Below, piece after piece: positions 55,665-64,000 of a stretch of 64,000 bases of DNA (within the stretch, counting starts at the first letter, position 1; each line of letters begins with the position of its first letter). The notes under the pieces were generated by a model that made no database searches, was not told the origin of the DNA, and saw nothing but the letters and a program-made list of their open reading frames with translations. The stretch is from Bolinopsis microptera (taxonomy: Eukaryota > Ctenophora > Tentaculata > Lobata > Bolinopsidae), in assembly GCF_026151205.1 (NCBI RefSeq), contig NC_087074.1, positions 1,612,001 to 1,676,000 of the forward strand, in the 5' to 3' direction. A program made the position numbers and the translations under genes.

Positions 55665-56735
55665 ATTAGATGTGTTATATGGAGTTCCGACACAAATTGT
55701 TCATATTATGTAGGTGGGTAATGGACACATTTGTGCTAGGTGTGTTCTTTGTGCCGTTGACTACATTGAAATTTTGCACGGACGTTTCTCCTGTCTGCTT
55801 TTTTCGGTTGTGCGGTGTTATTTATCTTGGTTTGCACAAGCCAGGCCAACATTTTGTTTTTGTGTTAGCGTGCTACCAGGTTGCAGAGTATATATAAAAT
55901 AAAACAATTATAAACACTTTACAAATTTGTTACTACATTATCATGCAGAGTCGATCCTAGATGCAAACGTCAGACCACACAGTCAGCCGCCAGTAACGTT
56001 TAAGTGCAACACACGAAAACACAGGTTTAGGTGTAATTTTGTAAATCACTTTATGGATGGATAATTCAGTAATTGTTGTAGAAATTTACAGTCACTGCCA
56101 CATATAGCGGTTATGTTCAAGGGTTCTGATTAACGGCCAAGAATAAACGTACGTTTGCGCGCATAACGAAACCCGCGCAAAATGTTTGAGGTAGGAGTAG
56201 CTGCGTAGAGCGCTTTAACATATATTTCGTATAGCGCCGTACGGACTGGCATTTATTTATGTAATTAAGGATTTGTTGACGTATATTCCACGTTTTTATC
56301 AATAATTAGCATGGTCCAAAACTGTTTAAAGTTGTCATTATTGCACTCATTTTCGACCTGCTTTGGGCATCTAGAAAGAGATCGGTTTTGCCTTGATTTG
56401 ATTGAGTTACAGGATGTGTTCACAAAGTCAGGTTTATCTGTGGATTGGAGTCTTGAATTGATTCAAGCCAAGAAGATTGTTTAATAAAGTTATGGCTTGG
56501 GCTTTGGTTGGTATTTGACGGTCATCCTCATTTTCAGAATGTTATGTAAAGAGTATTGAGAGATATGGGTACCTATAATTTCCACTATTTTTAAAAAAGT
56601 TCAGTTATGTACGAGTTTGTAATGATTATGAACAGTAAGGAGTTTATGACTGTTAAATTAATGGTTTGGTTGATTACCTTGGAATAGAATTCAGCTCTAG
56701 TTTTTTGACAAATCTACTGGGTATACAAGATTATT
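55665..56735 (-). repeat. R1 copy, array copy 2
   Basis: Second array copy of R1. The LINE C-terminal coding piece (minus strand) lies at about 56,310-56,715. Confidence 0.8.
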
Positions 56736-56771
56736 ATGAACTACCGATTTGACTCCCCCCTTAAACTTGGA

Positions 56772-57372
56772 GGCTCGTAAACACGATACTGCTGTGTTCC
56801 ACGCTTTCACTGGATCAGACAAAACCACGTTGGATCACCACGAATTGGTAAGTGATCGGCTATTCAAGAACGATCGCATCTATCGATGATAGTGTAAATA
56901 GATGCTTTTTATTCCGGCAAATTATACACAGCAACCTAAATGCATGTCGGAGAACTTTTGATGCTGCAGTTGATTTCATCACAATAGAGATGATAGATGA
57001 AGTAGGACTTTCAGTTCTTGATCAGAAGCTCGCAATCTCAAACAGCAGAAATCAAGTCGGGAACAGCTCCCGCCACATATGGGACAGCTGAAAACATCTA
57101 TCTTGTTTACCCATCAGCCGCAAGCGTAAGATAATAATCACCTGATCCATAAGCTGAGGATGAAAGAGAGATAATGGCGCATGTTTACCAGTGACCACTC
57201 TTATGAATACAGCTCCGAAAAAGCCTCATTATAAAACATCCTGTTGCAACTGTTAAAAGTCAGGTTGTGGCAGTATGCTTGTTCATGCAGAAAAGGCGGA
57301 ATACATTGTGGATCAACCTGACTTAAAATGTCAGGAACATTGCACCAAATGTGCCAGCTGAGACTTCATAAG
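56772..57372 (+). pseudogene. Relic of HAFTGxDTT / Cys-rich protein, copy 2
   Basis: The best-reading copy. The frame at 56,852-57,091 gives TIASIDDSVNRCFLFRQI and RRTFDAAVDFITIEMIDEVG without interruption. The Cys-rich tail follows at about 57,245-57,350. Confidence 0.55.
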
Positions 57373-57652
57373 TAAGGAATCTTATCTAGTATATAATTTG
57401 GTCATATATAAAGTACTGTTCGATTTCCGATTAATTTAGTGAAAAAGTTCGTTATATTATTCATGTTACGTAATTTTAAAATATTTTGATCGAAAATAAT
57501 TTTATAATTTTTTGATATTTGTTTAATCAAGTGATTAATAATTAATTAATTATCTAATCAATGGTTGTCAGATAAAAAGTTGTTCTCTTTCCTGTTTTGA
57601 AACCATCAGTTTAATATAGAACTGTTCTATGACTTCGAAGTCGTTTTTATTG

Positions 57653-58070
57653 GCACTATCCGTCGCGGAGTAGAGTCCGCACCCAAGGCGGAGCCGCGGA
57701 ATCCGTGCGGACTCCGGGCCGGTGCTCCCGCTTAAAATGTAGTTAAACTGGATCGAGTCATTTTGGGCGGACTCGAGCGGAGCCGAGCGGGGACTCCAGA
57801 GCGGACTCCGAGCGGGACTTTAAAGTCAGCCGCGGCTCCAGAGCAGGCTCCGCGGAGGATACCGGCAGAGTGTCCGCCGCCTGAGTAAGCCTCTTGGCGG
57901 ACTCGGTCCGATGCGGACTCCGGCGTGTGTTGGCGGACTCCGCGGTACCCTCTCCGCCAGACTTGAATCCAGCCGGAGTCCGCCAGCTCCGGCGGACTCC
58001 GCTCGGAGTCCGCCAGGACTCAAACAGAGTCCACTGACTTCCGACCTCCGCTTCCGTCCCTCGGCTAAAT
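57653..58070. repeat. GC-rich terminus, array copy 3
   Basis: Starts GGCACTATCCGTCGCGGAGT and ends before CACGTGACATACC. Closest of the array copies to the clean palindrome arm at its first 20 bases. Confidence 0.85.
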
Positions 58071-58254
58071 TTGTCACGTGACATACCAAAATGCATTTTG
58101 CAATATTGTGGTCAGATGAAAAGGTCGCTAGTGATACCCTTAACCATTACCCTCACAATGTCAATAGTGTACAACTCTAGTCCTAACTTTGACCCTATAA
58201 TGTATTACGTTGAACCTAAACTCCTCACTCACAAACAGGTCCGCTGCGAAATTT

Positions 58255-59600
58255 CAAATGTCAGGAAATTATCCAGGGCTTACAGGTTTCTTCAAGTCGA
58301 AGGATTATTATATGAAAATACAATATGGTTCAGCAAAAATCTTCGACAAGCCATGCACTTAACATACATCTGTCGATTAATTGAAATATAACTAAGAGTT
58401 AAAAATCTTGGACTAGGCATCTTCATTGATTTAAGTTAAGCTTTTGATACAATCTGTCATGATAAACTGCTTATAAACTGAATGAATTATGGATTCGTGG
58501 ACTGCAAATATTTATTAGCCAGTTAACTCTCTATTAGGCAGCCAATATGTTTCAGTACTTGGAGAAGAATCGAAAAACTGTCTGTATATTTGGGGTGCCT
58601 CAGGGTCAGTTTTATGGTCACCTTGACTTTTCTTTTTGCTCACATCAATCAATATCATAGAGTATCAGACCTAGGTAAGTTTATACTTTTTGCGATGACT
58701 CCAAAATATTTGTTGTAGATAAATGTTAAAAACACTTTTCTGCCAACAATCCGCTACAAAATTCTTAAACTTGTTCATCAATTATGAAGTGTAAACTTGC
58801 TGCATATCAAACACAAAGAAATGTTGTTATATCCACTTTAAGCCGAACGGTAGAAATGAACCAGATTCAAACACTTAAATGAATTAGAATTGACTCTGAA
58901 TATTATAATAATTAAAGGTAGAGAGGAAACTAGTTTCTGGAGTCATTATTGACCCAAAAACTGAACTGGGATGGCTCACTTGAGAGCGTTAAATCGTAAA
59001 TTGAAATGTGAGATTGGTAGACTATGTGGAATCAGCGCTGTGTACCTAAAACATTCTATAAGGACACTGTACCCACAACCTTTTTGCAATCACCACCTAT
59101 GTTATGGATTATCTGTTTGGGGAGGTGCTATCAAATAATTAAACTAGAAGCCAATTTAAAAAAACACAATGAAAAGCTTAAGAATTCTCTTTGGTGAATA
59201 ATGTTGCGTCATCAATAAGTTCATAACTATGTGCCAGCGTACGGACTATAACTAGGGATAAGACGGGTAAAGTTATCAAGCTGATGTTAGGCAAGAGTTC
59301 TTTGAAACTAGAACACAGTAAACCAATCTGTATCGAGTATAACTTCCTGACTGTCCACAATCTTAATAAGTTGCACTGTTTAATGGTAATGTTTAAAATT
59401 AATAAGTTCCAATAACCAGTTCAATGTCTCTTTTATTCAACAGGTCACAAGTCGAGACAACTACATATAACACCCACTCGGTCCCTCACTATTCTTCTTA
59501 CAATTCAACCAGTATTTGGAATCACTGCCGTAAGTAACGAGTGAAAATTGACTTCTCCACTCCTATCTGTATTTTCAAGAATAACTTAGAAAGCTTTGTT
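58255..59600 (+). pseudogene. LINE RT fragment, array copy 3
   Basis: Same fragment as copies 1 and 2, again with RT words such as GIFIDL and a post-RT tail broken by scattered indels. Confidence 0.8.
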
Positions 59601-61011
59601 AGAACTACAATTCTTATATGACAGACACTATGGTGCAAGTTACAACTTGATGCAAATGAATTATCATTGATATAGGTTAATAACTAAAACTTAATCATAT
59701 GAGTATCCACGGTGTCTATTGCAAAGAACATGACAAGGGTATAGTCCTATATAAGAATTAAGTGACGAACACAAAACGAATCTTCACTACGACTAATTTT
59801 AAAATCCTGCGGCCAGGATCCTGTTGTTTTCCTACTCTGCTCTACCTAACCCCTATACCTTCCCTTTTCTTCAGGTTTATTCTTCAATTTTTTAAATTAG
59901 ATAGCGATATAATTTTCTTTCGAATTAGTATGGCATTATACATTATTTGGTATCGTATGTATGTTGTGTTTAGGTTTGCTATATCTAGGTTATGTGCTGT
60001 ATATTGTTGAAGATTTTTGAGGCTCAGACGTATCGTCCCTTGGGTTGAGTTGTAAGCGGGTTATATGTTCCAATCGCTCTTACTTCGTATGGTGAAAAAT
60101 CGACAGGTGTGCCTTGACCTTTCGGCGAGTGTTTGCCCACCGGGGTTCAAAAATTATGAATCCATGACATTACTTTGACTCAGTGAACTTATCAAACGTC
60201 TGTACTGATTCATTAAATTTTCTTAGTTTATTTAAGCTAGATTATTGTAGATACACACGATCAATGAATAGCAAGAGCACAATTGGGACTCTTTGTTCTG
60301 CGACCGTGTTTCATCGGTAGGGCCGACGGTTTTTGGGTTGTGTTGTGTGCTGGGGAAAATACAACGCTTGAAAGATTATGTAATGTAAATATTGTTAATT
60401 GACATTAGTGCCACAGTTTATGTGGTAAACAAATTTATGGTCAAACTTTTATATATAGTGGAAAGGGCATGTTTTACCACATCAATATGCAATGGATGGA
60501 TAAGTTGCCACACAAGGAATAAACTGACTTTAAACATGACCAACAGCCTTTACACGTAATCATAGCTCCTAATAAATAATTGATATACATGAAACATCTG
60601 GCCTGATCATTTTCACATTGTGGTCCCACACGGGGTTCGGTAAAGACCTTACAGGCAACTGGTCCTTTTTCAGCCACAATAAAAATAGTCATGCCTGTAC
60701 TGTCATCATCTGTAACCAACTATTAAAAAATAATATATCTTTTGCTAGTAATTTACATTTTAAGCCTAGGCATTACTTCTCAAATTTTAAATTTATAATT
60801 TAACTTTTACTAATAACTATGATGTTGGTGGGGCGTTTATTACTTAACTAAATTCAATTTGAAGTCAATAGATTATTAGTCACAACAAAATTATAGTTTA
60901 AGAACATCCATTTTGCATTGTGTTCCATTATTAGAATTTATGATGGTATTGATTGAATTATTGGTAATAATTTAAATTTTGTGTTTATTAAACTTTTGTT
61001 AATCTAATTCA

Positions 61012-62095
61012 GATGTTGTTCAATGAGTTGCCACTAAAATGTTCTAAATTATGTAGGAGGTTAAGGACACAATTGCTAGTAGTGCTTCTTGTGCCCGTTG
61101 ACTTGACTACAATGAAATTTTGCCGGAGTTTTTCTGTCGGCTTTTATCGGATGTGCGTTGTCTATTTACTTGGTTTTGCCAAAGCAGGCAAATAATTTTG
61201 TTTTTGTGGTTAGCCGTGATAACTGGTTTGCAGAGTATTTAAACACTAAACAATGATACACTATACAAATTGCTTATACATTTATCAGGCAGAGTCGATT
61301 GGCTGCAAACGTCAGACACCACAGTTCAGCGCCAAAGTAACGTTTTAGGACACCGAACACGTAGGTTATAGGTGTCATTTTGTAAATCACTTTATGGATG
61401 GGACTCCTAAAGTCAGTATTTGTTGAAGCATATTAGTGTCAACTGCCATCCTTATAGCGTTATGGTAATGGTCTGATTAACGGCCAAGAATAACGTACGT
61501 GCGCGGCTTAAGGAAACCCGAGCAAATGTTTGAGATAGGTGTAGCTGCGGCGCGCTTTTAAACATATATACGTATAAGCGCCGTACGGATGAAACGCAAT
61601 ATTTAAAGTAATTAAGCTAATTTGTTTACTTATATTCACGTTTTTAATCATAATATAGCATGGTCAATATACTGTTAAAGTTGTCATTATGATCTCATTA
61701 TCGAACCTGCTTTTTTTTGGGCTATAGAAGAGATCGGTTTAGCCTTGATTTGGATTGAGTTACAGGTGTGTTTTCCACAAAGGCAGGTTTATTCTGGGAT
61801 GGTAAGCTCCTTGAGTTGTTTCCAAAGCCGAGAAGATTTTTTAAATAAAAGTTATGGCTTCGCTTTCGGTGGTATTAGACGGTAATCCCTCTGTTCAGTC
61901 CTGTTAAGTAACGAAGTAGTGAGATATGGGTACCCTATATTTCAACTATTTTAAAAGTTCAGTTATAGTACGAAAGTTTGTAAAGATTATACACAGTAAG
62001 GAGTTTTTGACTGTTAAATAATGTTTGTTGATTCCTGAGTAGAATTCAGCTCTAGTTTTTGACAAATATGGGCTCTACAAGTTTATTTATGGAAC
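61012..62095 (-). repeat. R1 copy, array copy 3
   Basis: Third array copy of R1, LINE C-terminal piece on minus at about 61,660-62,085. Confidence 0.8.
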
Positions 62096-62125
62096 TACCG
62101 ATTTAGACTCCCTAACTTGGAGGCA

Positions 62126-62725
62126 CGTAAACACGTACTGCTGTGCACGCTTTTCCATGGAATCTGACACCACTATGTGGGATCCACGGAAATTGGTAAG
62201 GCATCGGCTATTAGATACGATCGAATCTATACGATGAAAGTGTAAATAGATGCTTTTTTATTCGGCAAATTCTACACCAGCAACCATTAAAGCATGTCGG
62301 GAACTTTTGATGCTGCAGTTGATTTCATCAACAATCGAGATTGACTAGATGAAGCTAGACTTTCAGTTCTTGAACCAGAAGTCGCAATCTTCAACAGCAG
62401 GAATCAAGTGGGAACAGCTCCCGCCAACTTTGGGACAGCTGAACAACATTCTAATCTTGGTTTACCATCAGCTGCAGGTTAAGTAAATAATAACCTAGAT
62501 CCGATAAGATGAGGATGAAAGCAAGAATAATGGGGCGCATTGTACCAGTGAACAACTCTTATGGCATTACAGCTCGAAAAGCTCATTTTAAACATCAGTT
62601 GCAACTGTGTAAAGTCAGGTTGTGGCAATGCTTGTTCATGCAGAAAAGGCATGAAATACATTGTGGATCAACAGCCTTAACTGTAGGACAATTTGCACAA
62701 ATGCTTGCAAGCTGAGGACTTCATA
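62126..62725 (+). pseudogene. Relic of HAFTGxDTT / Cys-rich protein, copy 3
   Basis: Third copy, fragmented by indels. The Cys-rich tail region is at about 62,600-62,715. Confidence 0.5.
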
Positions 62726-63005
62726 AGTAAGATCTTTATATAGTATATAATATGGTATATATAAAGTACTGCTTAGATTTCACGATTTATTTTAGTGAAA
62801 AGTTGTTTTATTTTATGTTACGTAATTTTAAAATATTTTTTGATCGAAAAGAATGTTTTATATTTTGAATATTTGTTTATAATTGATTAAATACATTAAG
62901 TAATTATCTAATCAAATGGTTGTCAGTTAAAAAGGTTGTTCTTTTCCTGTTTGTGAACACATCAGGTTTAATCTAGAAACTTTCTAAGAATCAGAAGTCG
63001 TTTTT

Positions 63006-63415
63006 TTTGCACTATCCGTCGACGGAGTAGAAGTAAGCGGCGGAGACGCGGACTCGAGCGGACTCCGCGGTTGCTCCGCTAAAATGTATTTTAAATGGAC
63101 TCGAGGACTTTTTGGCGGACTCCGAGCGGAAAAGCCGAGCGGACTCCGAGCGGTACTCCGTGCGGACTTTAATGTCCGCGCGGATCCGTGCGGCTCGCGG
63201 AGGCTCGGCTGAGTGTCCGCGAAGAGTAAGCCTATAGGCGGACTCGGGTCCGCTGCGGACTCCGGCGGATGTCGCAAGGGTAGGCGGGACTCCGACTGAC
63301 TCTCCGCCCAGACTTGAATCAGCCGAGTCCGCCTGGCTCGGCGGGACTCGCTCGGGTACGGCCGGGACTCCAACAGAGTCCACTGAACTTCACGACCTCG
63401 ACTTCCGACCCTCGG
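63006..63415. repeat. GC-rich terminus, array copy 4
   Basis: Fourth array copy, from GCACTATCCGTCG to the word before GTCAGTGACATTAAAAAC. Confidence 0.85.
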
Positions 63416-63604
63416 CTAACTTGTCAGTGACATTAAAAACATAGCATTTTGCAATATTGTGGTCAGATGAAAGGTCGCTAGTGATAATCTTAACCATTAC
63501 CCCTCACAATGCTTCAATAGTGTACCAACTCGAGTCCTAACTTTGACACATAATGTATTAACGTTGACCTTACCCTCTCACCAACCGTCCGCAGCGAAAT
63601 ATCA

Positions 63605-64000
63605 TTGTCTATTGATATTCTCAGGCTTTACAGTTTCTTCAGTCGCCAAGGATTTATATATGAAAATCATATGGCTTCAGAGAAATCATTCGACAAGCCA
63701 TGCACTTAATTCTTCTGTCGGACTACATTAAAAACCAACTTAAGAGATAAAAATCATGTACTAGGCATCTTCATTGGATTTAAGTAAAGCTTTTGATACA
63801 ATATGTTCTGATAACTGCTAAAAAAACTGAATGATTATCGGTATTCGAGGGACTGCCAAATAAATAATAGGCCAGATTACCTCTCTATTAGGCAGAAATA
63901 AGTTTCAGTACTTGGAGAAGAATTCGACAAAACTGTCGTATTTTTGGTGTGTGCATCAGGGTCAGTATTTAGGTCCATTGCTTTTCATTATCTACATTCA
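63605..64000 (+). pseudogene. LINE RT fragment, array copy 4 (cut by window end)
   Basis: Begins like the other array copies and reaches the VPQG-like region when the window ends. Confidence 0.75.

Larger units (their letters stand above)
46638..64000 (+). repeat. Tandem array of a 5.36-kb composite unit
   Basis: Unit starts near 46,640, 52,017, 57,381 and 62,735 give periods of about 5,377, 5,364 and 5,354 bases. The window ends inside the fourth unit. Each unit contains, in order: AT-rich leader, GC-rich terminus with GGCACT start, LINE RT on plus, AT-rich spacer, R1 on minus, and a relic of a cysteine-rich transposon-type gene on plus. Copies differ from each other by scattered one-base insertions and deletions, including homopolymer errors, while clean copies of the same parts (1.7-2.8 kb, 22.3-23.0 kb) read smoothly. 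The noise is therefore probably technical. The array interrupts the intron after exon O. Confidence 0.9.

Overview
The window is nuclear DNA of an animal, most likely a repeat-rich invertebrate. The evidence is spliced protein-coding exons with GT-AG introns, many non-LTR retrotransposons (LINEs) of the CR1/L2/Jockey kind, one Ty3/gypsy relic, cut-and-paste element remnants with target duplications, and very large mini- and microsatellites. I see no bacterial gene order, rRNA or intact tRNA gene. The species or phylum cannot be fixed from sequence alone.

Layout. 1-6 kb: AT-rich spacer with small inverted repeats, one clean copy of a 1.1-kb repeat (R1), and three LINE fragments. 6.2-8.6 kb (minus): 5'-truncated Ty3/gypsy pol (end of RT, RNase H, integrase). 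9.6-10.8 kb (minus): two spliced exons of an uncharacterised transposon-type protein family (PCHTQ and LP[FL]RH motifs). A LINE reverse transcriptase reads into these exons in frame (10.8-12.6 kb). 13.0-16.2 kb (minus): LINE with zinc finger, endonuclease and RT. 16.9-18.1 kb (minus): an open reading frame fusing an AlkB-type 2-oxoglutarate/iron dioxygenase to an SGNH/GDSL hydrolase. 18.1-21.8 kb: two (TCC)n-rich tracts of about 0.7 and 2.3 kb, each preceded by the same 85-bp leader. 22.3-25.6 kb: a giant, nearly perfect inverted repeat with GC-rich ends. 26.3-36.3 kb: nested transposons. A minus-strand CR1-like LINE is split by a plus-strand LINE (28.2-about 33.4 kb) and by a 681-bp terminal-inverted-repeat element with a perfect 8-bp target duplication.

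36.56-46.62 kb (plus): fourteen phase-compatible exons of a host gene for a helical, HEAT/ARM-like protein that I cannot name. Its introns are filled with unrelated tandem repeats, several starting exactly at the splice junction, including about 63 copies of a 30-mer. The introns also hold a pogo-like MITE and a dispersed repeat that pairs a CArG box with an E-box.

46.64-64.0 kb: a tandem array of a composite unit of about 5.36 kb: GC-rich terminus, plus-strand LINE RT, AT-rich spacer, R1 with a minus-strand LINE C-terminus, and a relic of another transposon-type gene. All copies carry scattered single-base indels, while the clean copies at 1.7 and 22.3 kb do not. This looks like unpolished long-read sequence over a collapsed or difficult array rather than biology.

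The genes do not form a pathway. The window is one split host gene embedded in mobile elements. The most interesting items are the AlkB-SGNH fusion next to a LINE, the splice-junction-anchored minisatellites, and the giant palindrome that shares its ends with the tandem array.
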